In this document: in pieces, positions 24,771 to 33,848 of the stretch
How positions within the stretch are numbered: position 1 is the first letter of the stretch
Layout: each line of letters opens with the position of its first letter
The notes under the pieces: model-generated
What the model was told of the DNA's origin: nothing
The model's input: only the letters and a program-made list of their open reading frames with translations
Databases searched by the model: none
Translations under genes and position numbers: made by a program
Source of the DNA: Verrucomicrobiaceae bacterium
Lineage (GTDB): Bacteria; Verrucomicrobiota; Verrucomicrobiia; Verrucomicrobiales; Verrucomicrobiaceae
Length of the DNA stretch: 64,000 nt
Assembly: GCA_027484445.1 (NCBI GenBank)
Contig: JAIXSY010000025.1
Span: forward strand, 186,001-250,000
Direction: 5' to 3'

Positions 24771-26129
24771 ATGATGAAATTTGCCATCTTTCACACCTCT
24801 GTTTTGTCGCTCACTGTCAGTGGGGCCATGGCTCAAACGGGCATTCTAGATCTGACGCGACTGGACAACTACGCCAACCAGTCCAAGCCTGCCTACATCC
24901 TGCGTGACAACACCCCGCAGGGCCCCAATCCACCTGCAAACGCCATCACGAATCTGGGAGCGACGCTGGGACGCGTGCTTTTTTATGACAAAAGACTGTC
25001 GCGAAACGGCACGATTTCCTGCTCCTCCTGCCACCAGCAGTCGGTGGCGTTTTCCGACAACAACACAGCCAGTCCTGGCGTGGCAGGGAGCACGGGACGC
25101 CACTCCATGCGCCTGATCAACAGCCGCTTTTCTGCGGAACGCCGCTTCTTTTGGGATGAGCGGGCCATCTCCCTAGAAGATCAGACCACACGCCCCATCC
25201 AAGACCATGTGGAGATGGGATTCTCTGGCACTGAAGGTGATCCTACCTTCAGTGATCTGGTCACACGTTTGTCTGCGATTGAAGAATACCGAGTGCTCTT
25301 CGCCGCTGTGTATGGTGATGCGACCATCACCGAACCTCGTGTGCAGCGAGCCTTGGCGCAGTTCGTCCGCAGCATTCAGTCCTTTGACTCCAAGTATGAT
25401 GTGGGTCGTGCACAGGTGGCGAACAACAACGATCCTTTCCCAAATTTCACCCAAGCTGAAAACAACGGGAAGACCATCTTTGCAAATCCGCCGAACCAAG
25501 GTGGGGCTGGCTGTGCTGGTTGTCATCGCCCACCCGAGTTCGACATCGACCCGAACAGCCTGAACAACGGCGTCATTGGCAAGATTGGAGGTGGCACTGA
25601 TCTGACCAACACACGCTCGCCAAGTCTGCGGGACTTTTTGAATCCGCAGGGTCAACTCAATGGCCCCATGATGCATGATGGCAGCCTGACCACACTCGCC
25701 GCGATGATCAATCACTACGTAGCGCCACCGACGAATGCTAGCATCGACCCGCGCCTCAACCGTCCGCCTTTGAACCTCAATCAAACTCGCCGCGATGAAT
25801 TGATCGCCTTTCTGCGCACCCTGACAGGCAGCGCAGTGTACACAGATCCGAAATGGTCCAGCCCTTTCAATGCCTCGGGCCAGCTGACTTTGATCGTGCT
25901 CCCGGCGACAGCGGCTCGACTTCAGCCGAATGCCGGAGCTACGACTGCTGTGTTCAGCGCCACGGGTGTTCCTGGGTTAAGCTACAGCGTCGAATCTTCA
26001 ACGAATTTAGTGCAATGGAACCCGGTCACTACGGTCACAGCTAGCAGTGCGGGTGCTTTGGTACATGCGGTGACACTCGGAACTACCACCACCTTTTTCC
26101 GCTTCACTTACACGCCACCTGCTAGCTAA
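24771..26129 (+). CDS. Dihaem cytochrome c peroxidase family protein with C-terminal extension
   Basis: A 452-residue periplasmic protein with a signal peptide (residues ~1-21). Two c-type haem sites mark the bacterial CcpA/MauG fold: CSSCH (84-88) and CAGCH (248-252). Other conserved features are GRVLFYDKRLSRNGTISC, FFWDERA and MMHDGSLTTLAAMINHY. CcpA-type enzymes reduce peroxide to water with electrons from cytochromes. MauG-type paralogues oxidise protein side chains; which applies is not resolved. After residue ~370 there is an additional ~80-residue segment with VPGLSYSVESSTNLVQWNPV, which resembles the 'S-x-(N/D)L-x-x-W' beta-sandwich repeat found at the ends of many verrucomicrobial secreted proteins. 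The double ATG leaves the first codon uncertain by one residue. It converges on upp. Confidence 0.87.
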   Translation: MMKFAIFHTSVLSLTVSGAMAQTGILDLTRLDNYANQSKPAYILRDNTPQGPNPPANAITNLGATLGRVLFYDKRLSRNGTISCSSCHQQSVAFSDNNTASPGVAGSTGRHSMRLINSRFSAERRFFWDERAISLEDQTTRPIQDHVEMGFSGTEGDPTFSDLVTRLSAIEEYRVLFAAVYGDATITEPRVQRALAQFVRSIQSFDSKYDVGRAQVANNNDPFPNFTQAENNGKTIFANPPNQGGAGCAGCHRPPEFDIDPNSLNNGVIGKIGGGTDLTNTRSPSLRDFLNPQGQLNGPMMHDGSLTTLAAMINHYVAPPTNASIDPRLNRPPLNLNQTRRDELIAFLRTLTGSAVYTDPKWSSPFNASGQLTLIVLPATAARLQPNAGATTAVFSATGVPGLSYSVESSTNLVQWNPVTTVTASSAGALVHAVTLGTTTTFFRFTYTPPAS

Positions 26130-26139
26130 CTCAATGCGC

Positions 26140-26769
26140 TCAGGTAGCAAAGCAACGATCCCCAGCATCACCCAGACCTGGGACGATGTAACAGCGATCA
26201 TCAAGGCCATCGTCAATCGCTGAGGTGATCACTGCGACATCGGGATGATTTGCATGCAGTGCCTCCAGCCCCTGAGGGCAACTCACGACAGAGATGAAGG
26301 TGAGTCTTTGCGCGCCTGCCATCTTTAGCTGCTGGAGTGCCATGCAGGCACTGCCTCCCGTGGCAAGCATCGGATCAAGCACAAAAACATCTGCCTGATC
26401 CAGGAGGGAAGGCAGCTTGGTGTAATAAGGGCGCGGCTGGGCAGTATCCTCGTCACGCGCAATGCCGATGTGAGCCACCGTCGCCTGCGGAACAAGAGGA
26501 TGGATAGCCTCTGCCAAACCCAAACCTGCACGCAAGATGGGCACCAAAATAATCGGGCGATGCAACGCATGCCCCTCTGTCGTCGCCAAAGGGGTCTGCA
26601 CCGTCACTGCCTGGGTTTCCAGCGAGCGCGTAGCCACAGTAAACAGAATCTCAGCCAGCCGATGCAAGTGCCAGCGGAAGCGCTCCGCAGAGGTTTCCTT
26701 ACGGCGCATCTCTGTCAGATGAATCTGCGCTAGTGGATGCGTGACGACGAGAGGGGATGGCGCAGACAT
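26140..26769 (-). CDS. upp: Uracil phosphoribosyltransferase
   Basis: A 209-residue cytosolic enzyme making UMP from uracil and PRPP (pyrimidine salvage). Family marks: HPLAQIHLTEMRRKET at the N-terminus, the ILVPILRAGLGL block, ARDEDTAQPRPYYTKLP and the PRPP loop VLDPMLATGGSACMAL. The C-terminal uracil-binding region reads AIDDGLDDRCYIVPGLGDAGDR. Length equals that of typical bacterial Upp. It lies 18 bases downstream of the L,D-transpeptidase gene on the same strand, so the two are probably co-transcribed although functionally unrelated. Confidence 0.95.
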   Translation of the reverse strand: MSAPSPLVVTHPLAQIHLTEMRRKETSAERFRWHLHRLAEILFTVATRSLETQAVTVQTPLATTEGHALHRPIILVPILRAGLGLAEAIHPLVPQATVAHIGIARDEDTAQPRPYYTKLPSLLDQADVFVLDPMLATGGSACMALQQLKMAGAQRLTFISVVSCPQGLEALHANHPDVAVITSAIDDGLDDRCYIVPGLGDAGDRCFAT

Positions 26770-26787
26770 CGTGACGAAAAAGAAAAG

Positions 26788-27693
26788 TTAGTTGGCGGAA
26801 GAAGGCGGTGAGACCGGGGCACTAGGCACAGTTTGCACAGGAGTCGGGCTCACCGGAACAGGCGCAGAGGGACCAGGGACACCTTGGGAAGAGGCAGGGC
26901 CAGGAGAAGGGGCTCCGTTGGTGGGAGGCACGGCAGGCTTTACCTCCTCTATTGGACCATTGGGATCTCCTGGAGGTAGTGCCACAGCATCCGCGGCCGC
27001 GGCCGCAGCTTCTTCCGCTTTCTTCTTCGCCGCAGCCAGCTTAGCTGCGTTTTCTTTCGCCTTCTTCTCGGCCTCTTTCAGGTAAGTTTTGTAGTCGGGC
27101 CCCTTGCCAGTGATTGTGACCGGTGTACCAACGGCCGTGTGTTTGAAGAGGGTTCCTGCAAACTTGGAAGGCAGGCGAATGCAGCCGTGGGAGGCACGCC
27201 GCCCGGGTTTCGGAATCGGGCCAATGTGCATGCCAACTCCATCACCCGTCAGGCGCATGAAGTAGGTCATCTTGGCGGGTTCAAACGTTCCACCTGGGGG
27301 CAACAAATCGCGTCCCACCTTGAAGTCCGAATTCACCAACTTGCCCGTGGCATCAAAGCCTTTGCCATAAAGGTTGGAGACCTTGTCCTGGATCTTTTCC
27401 AGCACCTTGAACTGACCGGTTGGCGTGGGGAAGCTGGTAATGCCCGTGGCAACATAGGTCCAACCCACTTGGGCTTCACCGTGGTAGAGATAAGCCTTCT
27501 GCTCATCGACATTGATTTGAATCGACGTGATCGCTTTGCCTTCTCCATTCCATTCAAACAGACCTGTGGGCTTTTTCGCCACGGGTGGTGGTGGGGGAGG
27601 TGGCGGCGGCGTGGACTTACACGCAGCCAGCCAGAAGGAGATAGCAATCAAGGTGCAGCGGGCAGCGCTGCCGAGCAGTTGTTGGGGGCACAT
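26788..27693 (-). CDS. Lipoprotein L,D-transpeptidase (YkuD domain)
   Basis: A 301-residue envelope protein. The N-terminus ends in a lipobox (FWLAAC, Cys25), so it is a predicted lipoprotein. A run of nine prolines follows. The YkuD catalytic domain occupies ~50-210 with the active-site motif HASHGCIRLP (Cys171) and upstream conserved G-x-H-I-G (GVGMHIGPIPKPGRRASHG). Such enzymes form 3-3 cross-links or attach proteins to peptidoglycan. The last ~90 residues are low-complexity: a charged Lys/Glu/Ala helix (AEKKAKENAAKLAAAKKKAE), then a Pro/Ala/Ser-rich tail, probably wall-spanning. It is the first gene of a likely two-gene unit with upp. Confidence 0.92.
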   Translation of the reverse strand: MCPQQLLGSAARCTLIAISFWLAACKSTPPPPPPPPPVAKKPTGLFEWNGEGKAITSIQINVDEQKAYLYHGEAQVGWTYVATGITSFPTPTGQFKVLEKIQDKVSNLYGKGFDATGKLVNSDFKVGRDLLPPGGTFEPAKMTYFMRLTGDGVGMHIGPIPKPGRRASHGCIRLPSKFAGTLFKHTAVGTPVTITGKGPDYKTYLKEAEKKAKENAAKLAAAKKKAEEAAAAAADAVALPPGDPNGPIEEVKPAVPPTNGAPSPGPASSQGVPGPSAPVPVSPTPVQTVPSAPVSPPSSAN

Positions 27694-27802
27694 GCACCGA
27701 TAATGTAAACTGGCCGCGCGTCAGAGGCAATGAGCGAGTGCAACAGCGATTGCTTCACAATCTCTCTGTGACAGTGGCAACCACCCGTGCCAGTAAACTG
27801 CC

Positions 27803-28498
27803 GTGAGTTCATCCCCGCTACTTTTTGATCATCTGATCCTGCATGAGGACGGCATCCATTCCGGTGCCTGGAATATGGCGATTGACCAAGCTTGGCTAGA
27901 AATCTCTGACCGAGCGGTGCTGCGCGTTTACCGCTGGGACCAACCCACCGTGAGTCTCGGTTATGCTCAGAACCTAGCCCGCATGAAGGAGCACCTGCCA
28001 GACTGGCCAGTGGTTCGGCGCTGGACCGGAGGTGGCGTTGTCATGCATGACCATGATTACACTTACTCCTTGATCATCCCCGCTGTGATCCCCTGGGCAC
28101 AAACGCCAGCCGTGCAGAGCTATGAGCAGATCCACCGAGCGCTGGCTCACCACCTTGCTGCCACAGGCCATGAAGGCTGTCGCCTCGCCTTGACGGAGGA
28201 TGTCGTGGACGGTCCTCTCTGCTTCACTGCTCCGGCCCTCCATGATGTGGTGAGAGGATCTTCGAAAATCGCCGGGGCCGGCCAACGACGAGGTCGATTG
28301 GGCATTCTGCATCAGGGCAGCGTGCAAAATGTGCAACTGGAAACTTCCTTTTGGCAAACCTGGGCTGCACAGCTCACCTCATGTGTCAGCCTCATTTCCA
28401 CGACACCCCCCGAGGTACAAAATCGCGCCGCAGAATTGGTCGAAAAGAGGTTTTCCCTGCCACAGTGGTTGACTGACCGGGATGACCTCCTGAGCTAA
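27803..28498 (+). CDS. Lipoate-protein ligase A / octanoyltransferase family protein
   Basis: A 231-residue member of the biotin/lipoate protein ligase fold (GTG start). Conserved family sequence is present: WNMAIDQAWLE, LRVYRWDQPTVSLGYAQNL, the substrate-binding RRWTGGGVVMHDHDYTYS and the SSKIAGAGQRRGRLGILHQG block containing the acyl-AMP lysine. It lacks a C-terminal accessory domain, so it could be a ligase catalytic subunit or a LipM-like octanoyltransferase; sequence reading alone does not settle this. Its expected client in this window is the lipoyl domain of the pyruvate dehydrogenase E2. The next gene starts 20 bases downstream, indicating a short operon. Confidence 0.85.
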   Translation: MSSSPLLFDHLILHEDGIHSGAWNMAIDQAWLEISDRAVLRVYRWDQPTVSLGYAQNLARMKEHLPDWPVVRRWTGGGVVMHDHDYTYSLIIPAVIPWAQTPAVQSYEQIHRALAHHLAATGHEGCRLALTEDVVDGPLCFTAPALHDVVRGSSKIAGAGQRRGRLGILHQGSVQNVQLETSFWQTWAAQLTSCVSLISTTPPEVQNRAAELVEKRFSLPQWLTDRDDLLS

Positions 28499-28518
28499 AT
28501 CCATCGAATACACTGCTT

Positions 28519-28875
28519 ATGCTGATCTTTGTTTACGGAACCTTGAAGCGCGGAGGCTCCAATCAGGGCTGGATGAAGGGTCAGCGTTTTGTGGCTGAAG
28601 CTGCGACCACGCCAGATTACTGGCTGTATGATCTCGGCGGATATCCAGGCATGGTGCGTGTCGCCAGCGGCGGGCAAAGCATTCAGGGTGAGATCTGGGA
28701 AGTCGATCCCGAAGGACTGTGTCGCCTCGACGAATTGGAGGACGTGGCTGGCGGCGAATACGCCCGCGAGACCATTTCCCTGCTGCCTCCACATCAGGAT
28801 TGGCAAGTCGAAGGCTATCGTTACTTGCGATCCGTCGGCATGAAGCACCCGATGGGCGACCGTTGGCTCGTTTGA
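28519..28875 (+). CDS. Gamma-glutamylcyclotransferase-like (AIG2 family) protein
   Basis: A 118-residue cytosolic protein of the GGCT/AIG2 fold. The opening IFVYGTLKRGGSNQGWM carries the YGTLKRG substrate-binding signature. The catalytic Glu region is DELEDVAGGEYARE. The core strand GEIWEVDPEGLCRLDELE is also typical. Members cyclise gamma-glutamyl amines or peptides to 5-oxoproline, but the bacterial substrate is mostly undetermined. It follows the lipoate-ligase gene by 20 bases and converges on the tail-specific protease gene. Confidence 0.87.
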   Translation: MLIFVYGTLKRGGSNQGWMKGQRFVAEAATTPDYWLYDLGGYPGMVRVASGGQSIQGEIWEVDPEGLCRLDELEDVAGGEYARETISLLPPHQDWQVEGYRYLRSVGMKHPMGDRWLV

Positions 28876-28904
28876 GATGAAAAAACGCAGTCTGCCATCG
28901 ACGA

Positions 28905-31199
28905 TCACTTGGTCACAGCACCTTCAGCCTTCGCTGTGGTCGGACGCTTCGCCGTCAGGTCGATGAAATCACGCATGATGTTCACCGTTTCGAGCTTCAT
29001 GGGCTCGAGACCGTAAGGGAACTTCGAGGACGGCGGGCCTGTCTCCTCTTCATCGTCATCCTTCTTGGCCATGCGCATGCCGGTGCTTTGCTCACGTGTG
29101 AAATCAGATTCGATCACGAGTTCAGGCTTATCGACATTGTCGAGGGTCAGGTGGTAAACTTTGAAACCACCTTCTTTGTTTTTATCGGCAATCGACTTCA
29201 CACGGGCAGAACGCTCCTCATCCTGTTTTTCACGACGCGCCTTGCTCTCTGCGGTTTCCTTTTGGCGCTCCATGAGGCTCAAAGAAACCGTGTTGCGGTC
29301 GATCCGCTCTTTCAGGCGCTTTGCCTCTTCAACGATGTATTGGAATTCAGGGTTTGCATTTACGCGCTCATTCATGCGCTTGCTGAGTTCAGCCAGCGGG
29401 TAAGGTTTTTCGTTGATGAGGCTGTATTTGCGTGCGGGAATTGTGTCATAAGGCAAGGCATTGTCAGTGGAAGCCTCACCGATGTCCAAAACATCGCGAA
29501 TGGAGGGCAGCACGAGGTCCGGCTCGACGCCCTTCAGCTGGGTCGAACCACCGGCGATGCGATAGAATTTCTGGATGGTCACCTTCAAGTTGCCTGCGCG
29601 ATCTTTCTTCGCAAAGAATGGCATGAATCGCTCCACAGGAAGGATGGTCTGCACGGTGCCTTTGCCAAAGGTGGATTTGTCTCCGACGATCAATGCACGA
29701 CGATAGTCTTGAAGCGCAGCCGCAAGAATTTCCGAGGCAGAAGCACTGGTCTTGTCCGTGAGCACAATCATAGGACCTTCGTAAAAGGCTTTTTCGTTTT
29801 CGCATTCCCGGAAAGAAATGCGGCCCTGCCAATCCTTGGCCTGCACGACGGGACCAGCAGGCACAAAGAGACCAGTGAGGCGAATGGCTTCTTCCAGAGA
29901 ACCCCCACCATTGCCGCGCAGATCAAGCACGAGGCCGTCGATCTTCTCCTTGATCAATCGGGCCAACAAACGCTGAACATCATCGGTGGTCGAAACCGTA
30001 CCGTTTTCCATGTCAGCGTAAAAGGAAGAGAGATTGATCCAACCCAATTTGAGAGACTCTTTGCCATCTTCAGCTGGCGTGACGAGCAACTCAGCATTGG
30101 CGAGTTTTTCCTTCAATTCGACTTCACCGCGGACGATGGATACAATCTTGGTGGAGCCTGGATCATCTGCAGGATTCACCCGAAGGCGGACCGTGCTGCC
30201 TTCTTTGCCACGGATCATATCGACGATCTTTTGCAGCTTCAGATACTTGGTATCGACGAATTCAGCGTCGCCCTGAGCGACACCAATGATCTTGTCATTG
30301 AGTTTCAGTTCACCCTGTTTGTCCGCAGGACCTCCGACGACAATGCCTTGGATCTGGGCTACGTCGTCCACCAAGCCTAGCAGCGCGCCAATGCCGACCA
30401 ACTTGTGCTTCATCGAAATGTTGAAGCTATCGGTTTCCGTCGGACTCATGTATTCGGTGTGTGGATCGTAAGACTGGGAGAGACTGGAGAGGAAGAAATC
30501 CACGATGTCCTCTTGGTCATTCTCATTGATGCTTTCGAGAAGCCGGTCGTAATCCTTCTGCACACGCTGCACTGGAGTCAGCTCTTCTTCTTTCTTCGAA
30601 GCGACATCGCTGGCAGGTTGTTCGACAGGCTTTTTGTCTCCAGCTTTTGCAGCTTTCTCAGCCTTCTTCTTAGCTTCTTCCGCCTTGGCGTCATCAGCGA
30701 GCTTTTCCTGGAGCATGTTCTCCTCCAGAATGTCCATCCAGAGTTTGTTTTGCTCGGCCTCGTCCTTCGGATAAGGTGCCTTGTCACGCTTGATTTCCAC
30801 GGTGCGATTGGAGTCAAAGCTGAACTTATGAGCAGCGAGCGTCTTCTTCACGAACTCCAATCGTTCTTTCACGCGTTGTCTGTAGATGTCATAGATCTCG
30901 ATGGCAGGACTGATGTTCCTCATGAGCACATGATCATCGAGGGTAGAATCATACTTAGCCTTCAGCGAATCGACATCTTGCTGGGTGAAGAAGATGTGAC
31001 GGAAATCGAGCATATTCAGATAATTCTGAAGCACTTTGGCAGACAGTTCGTCATCAAAGTCACGGTGAGAATAATGCTGACTTTGCAGCATGTAGGCCAC
31101 ATGCATCGCTACTTGACCAAAATTGGTCTCCGCGCGGGATGATACCGGAACGACAGCCGCCAGGGCGGCAGCCACGAGGGACAAAGAAAAACGGGTCAT
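28905..31199 (-). CDS. prc: Tail-specific (carboxy-terminal processing) protease, family S41A
   Basis: A 764-residue periplasmic protease with a signal peptide (MTRFSLSLVAAALAAVVPVSSRA cut into two readable parts: basic start, hydrophobic core, A-x-A end). A longer in-frame upstream extension was rejected because it lacks leader character. The N-terminal helical domain (FDDELSAKVLQNYLNMLDFR) is typical of Prc/Tsp. Residues ~180-215 form a Lys/Ala/Glu-rich insertion. A PDZ domain follows (VGIGALLGLV...GGPADKQGELKLNDKIIGV). The Ser-Lys catalytic core is seen in DKTSASASEILAAALQDYRR and STFGKGTVQ. A C-terminal DUF3340-type domain completes the chain. It degrades or trims proteins from their C-terminus, acting on envelope proteins and murein enzymes in other bacteria. 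Confidence 0.94.
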   Translation of the reverse strand: MTRFSLSLVAAALAAVVPVSSRAETNFGQVAMHVAYMLQSQHYSHRDFDDELSAKVLQNYLNMLDFRHIFFTQQDVDSLKAKYDSTLDDHVLMRNISPAIEIYDIYRQRVKERLEFVKKTLAAHKFSFDSNRTVEIKRDKAPYPKDEAEQNKLWMDILEENMLQEKLADDAKAEEAKKKAEKAAKAGDKKPVEQPASDVASKKEEELTPVQRVQKDYDRLLESINENDQEDIVDFFLSSLSQSYDPHTEYMSPTETDSFNISMKHKLVGIGALLGLVDDVAQIQGIVVGGPADKQGELKLNDKIIGVAQGDAEFVDTKYLKLQKIVDMIRGKEGSTVRLRVNPADDPGSTKIVSIVRGEVELKEKLANAELLVTPAEDGKESLKLGWINLSSFYADMENGTVSTTDDVQRLLARLIKEKIDGLVLDLRGNGGGSLEEAIRLTGLFVPAGPVVQAKDWQGRISFRECENEKAFYEGPMIVLTDKTSASASEILAAALQDYRRALIVGDKSTFGKGTVQTILPVERFMPFFAKKDRAGNLKVTIQKFYRIAGGSTQLKGVEPDLVLPSIRDVLDIGEASTDNALPYDTIPARKYSLINEKPYPLAELSKRMNERVNANPEFQYIVEEAKRLKERIDRNTVSLSLMERQKETAESKARREKQDEERSARVKSIADKNKEGGFKVYHLTLDNVDKPELVIESDFTREQSTGMRMAKKDDDEEETGPPSSKFPYGLEPMKLETVNIMRDFIDLTAKRPTTAKAEGAVTK

Positions 31200-31296
31200 G
31201 ACAAAGGGGGCTCGTGTATTTACGCGGTCAATCCAGGATTGTAGTTGGAGATTTTGCGGGTGGCGGCGGAAATTGTCCACCGGTTTCCCGGTCAGT

Positions 31297-32628
31297 TTAG
31301 AAAATGCTATCGAGTCCCCAGGCCACCAACAGTCCGGTGATGCCCACGAGAGTTTCAGTAACCGTCCAAGTGCGCAACGTTTGGGCCACAGACATGCCCA
31401 AAGTCTCTTTGACGATCCAAAATCCGGCATCGTTGAGGTGAGACAGAAAGAGCGAACCACAGCCGATGCCCACCACGACGAGCTCAGGATTCACGTCAGG
31501 ATTTCCCAACACCACGGGAGCCACGAGTCCACTCGCCGTGGTGATGGCGACCGTGGCCGAGCCCGTCGCGACCCGGACCAGGGCCGCGCAGAGCCAGCCA
31601 AAAATCATCGGTGGTAGGTGAGCTGCCGTGGCCATCGCGCCGATGGCGGTCGCGGCTCCGCTGGCCTCCAAGACGCCTTTGAAGCCACCGCCACCGCCTA
31701 CCACGAGAAGGGTCATCCCGACGGCAGCGATCGCTTTCTCGCCCATTTTCAGAGCTTCATTGCGAGAAAACCGAAACGCGATGCCTGCAAAGATCACTGA
31801 CAAGCCGAGGGCCAACGTGGGATTCCCAATGACCGCACAGACCTGGCGCACCGGATGCGTCTTATCCTCATAGAAGAGTTCTGCTAGGGTCTGGGTCAGC
31901 AGCAGCAAAATAGGCACGGTGAGCACTGAAACGGTGATGGCCAACGAAGGCTTGGGTCGAGCCGCAATCGCTGGGTCCACAGGCGGTGGCTCTGGGGCCT
32001 CCACCTTAACATGCCGGATGGCCCAGTAGGCAAAGATCGGCCCAGACACGGCCGCCACTGGCACAGCGGCGAGCAGCCCCCAGAGGATGACTTTGCCGAG
32101 ATCTGCATGAAGGGCCTGAAGCGCCACGACGGGACCAGGGTGCGGGGGCATGACTCCATGCATGATGGAAAGAACAGCGAGCAAAGGGATCGCGAGTTTC
32201 AAAAAGGGCTCCTTGGTCTCACGAGCCAGTGTGAGCAGGATCGGCACCAGCATGACCAGCCCGACGGCGAACCATGTCGTCAGACCAATCAGCAATCCCA
32301 GAACCATGAGGCACCAGTGCACACGCTTTGGCCCGAACAGACCGATCAAAGCCTTTCCCAAGACCTCAGCTCCTCCCGAGGCAGCCAGTAGCCCCCCCAA
32401 AATCGTGCCCAGGCCCAGGATGCCCGCGATCCCACCGAGCGTGCCACCCATGCCCTTTTCAAAGGCAGTCATCATGGCCAGCGGGTCCATTCCAGAACCG
32501 AGTCCCATGACCATGGCAGCCAGCAGCAGGGCCAAAAAGGCGTTCATGCGCACCCAGGCAATGAGCGCAATGAGCACGGCCACCGAGGCCACCGAAAGGA
32601 GAAGGAGTTGAGTTTGTTCAAGAGTCAC
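31297..32628 (-). CDS. Gluconate:H+ symporter family permease (GntP)
   Basis: A 443-residue inner-membrane carrier with about 12 hydrophobic helices. Family marks: WVRMNAFLALLLAAMVMGLG, the MHGVMPPHPGPV motif and GCGSLFLSHLNDAGFW, both diagnostic of GntP-type uptake proteins for gluconate and related sugar acids. The start is uncertain: the GTG used here begins VTLEQTQLLLL, directly before the first helix, whereas a TTG 63 bases upstream would add a Cys-rich segment with no support. No gluconate kinase or dehydratase is adjacent. A FadR-type GntR regulator, often linked to sugar-acid use, lies 13 kb away, and no connection is claimed. Confidence 0.9.
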   Translation of the reverse strand: MTLEQTQLLLLSVASVAVLIALIAWVRMNAFLALLLAAMVMGLGSGMDPLAMMTAFEKGMGGTLGGIAGILGLGTILGGLLAASGGAEVLGKALIGLFGPKRVHWCLMVLGLLIGLTTWFAVGLVMLVPILLTLARETKEPFLKLAIPLLAVLSIMHGVMPPHPGPVVALQALHADLGKVILWGLLAAVPVAAVSGPIFAYWAIRHVKVEAPEPPPVDPAIAARPKPSLAITVSVLTVPILLLLTQTLAELFYEDKTHPVRQVCAVIGNPTLALGLSVIFAGIAFRFSRNEALKMGEKAIAAVGMTLLVVGGGGGFKGVLEASGAATAIGAMATAAHLPPMIFGWLCAALVRVATGSATVAITTASGLVAPVVLGNPDVNPELVVVGIGCGSLFLSHLNDAGFWIVKETLGMSVAQTLRTWTVTETLVGITGLLVAWGLDSIF

Positions 32629-32726
32629 AGCAAATGGAGAAAAAACACAGAAAGCAACGCACGGGTCAAGCCTTGCCACGCTTTCACACAAAATAGCCCT
32701 TGGCTCCGTTTCCGCCGCTTTTCCGC

Positions 32727-33434
32727 ATGTTTTCCACTCTTTCCTCCATGCTTCCTCCTTGCGTTCGCGTCGTGGGGAGCTTTGACGAACTCTTAACCAC
32801 TCGATTTGAAAACAACATCAATGCCCTCTGTTGGCCGCGCTCCTTGCAGGGCAATTTTACCGCCGTGGTCGCCCAACTGGATTGGCCGAAGGGAATCACT
32901 CCACTGAATGAAGACAAGCTCGCGAACCTACCTGTCGGAGAGGCGGGACGGGTGGCCATCCAGGAGATGTTAGCCGACCTCCAGCAATTGCGAGCGGCGG
33001 GGTTAGAGCCTTCGCTGGATGGCATTCAAGGCTACCTGCATGCGCGGGAGGAAGATTACGTGAGGACGGATGTGTGCTCCTTTCACGCCGACAGTGCCAC
33101 GGCTGAGGCAGATACTTGGCTCTGCACCTATCATGGCGACTGCTCCCTAGGCTTGCCAAATGATCAGGCCGTGGTGCGTCCTCAGCATCCAGCGGCACGA
33201 GCTTATCTGTTGGAAAAGTTTGGTGGCAGGGATGACGAAAACTTTGCGGAATGGCTGAACGATCATTTTCACGACTTGCACTACCACCCGCTGCCCGCTG
33301 CACAGCCTTATCCATTTGGGGTAGGTCATCTGTGGCGCATCGCCACACAATACCCTGGCAGCCCAGTGCTACCCTGCATTCATCGGGCTCCTGATCCTGG
33401 CCTAGGCCCACCTAGGCTTCTGCTCATCAGCTAG
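32727..33434 (+). CDS. DUF1826-like protein
   Basis: A protein of about 235 residues that I place tentatively in the DUF1826 family. Visible landmarks: WPRSLQGNFTAVVAQL, the CSFHADSATAEADTWLCTYHG centre and a final CIHRAPDPGLGPPRLLLIS. The spacing of H-x-D, the CTYHG segment and HR-x-P...RLLL resembles a cupin-like or 2-oxoglutarate-oxygenase-like arrangement, but no catalytic assignment is justified. The start may be the ATG used or another 21 bases downstream. It is divergent from the GntP gene, with about 100 bases between their starts. Confidence 0.65.
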   Translation: MFSTLSSMLPPCVRVVGSFDELLTTRFENNINALCWPRSLQGNFTAVVAQLDWPKGITPLNEDKLANLPVGEAGRVAIQEMLADLQQLRAAGLEPSLDGIQGYLHAREEDYVRTDVCSFHADSATAEADTWLCTYHGDCSLGLPNDQAVVRPQHPAARAYLLEKFGGRDDENFAEWLNDHFHDLHYHPLPAAQPYPFGVGHLWRIATQYPGSPVLPCIHRAPDPGLGPPRLLLIS

Positions 33435-33470
33435 CGCAGCAGCGCGTTGTCGTCGGACATCACGGTTGGA

Positions 33471-33728
33471 TCAGCCACGCTTCATGACTTTTTTGTAAAT
33501 GAGCAGCACGACGAGCGAGCCCAGGGCTGAGATGCCGATGCTGCGCAAATTGATGCCATCCGCAGCCGACCAACCGAACAGTTGGGTGGCTAAAAAATTA
33601 CCGACCATGCCGCCGAGGATGCCCAGGATGATCGTGCGGAAGAGCCCGTTCGAGTCATTGCCAGGATGCAGCAGCTTGCCCAAAGCGCCGCCGATGAGAC
33701 CCACGATGATCCATGAAATGATGCCCAT
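33471..33728 (-). CDS. GlsB/YeaQ/YmgE-family small membrane protein
   Basis: An 85-residue integral membrane protein with three hydrophobic segments and the family's glycine-rich pattern: IISWIIVGLIGGALGKLLHP and GILGGMVGNFLATQLFG. It belongs to the 'transglycosylase-associated' (GlsB/YeaQ/YmgE) family, commonly induced by stress; its molecular role is not established. The N-terminal block is followed by a usual small loop (GNDSNGLFRTII). Single gene, convergent with the DUF1826-like gene. Confidence 0.92.
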   Translation of the reverse strand: MGIISWIIVGLIGGALGKLLHPGNDSNGLFRTIILGILGGMVGNFLATQLFGWSAADGINLRSIGISALGSLVVLLIYKKVMKRG

Positions 33729-33848
33729 AAGTCTTTAGGCTACAGCGGATGAACTCTACCGGTCAATCTTCATTTTCTGCTCGCCGTCGAGGCCAGAACT
33801 GCGCGCATTTCTTGCCAGCGCCATCCGCAGAGCCTAGCCTGCGGGCTC

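Noticed and set aside
29088..31142. Long antisense open frames across the tail-specific protease gene
   Set aside because: Translations resemble no family and they lie entirely within a well-supported protease gene.
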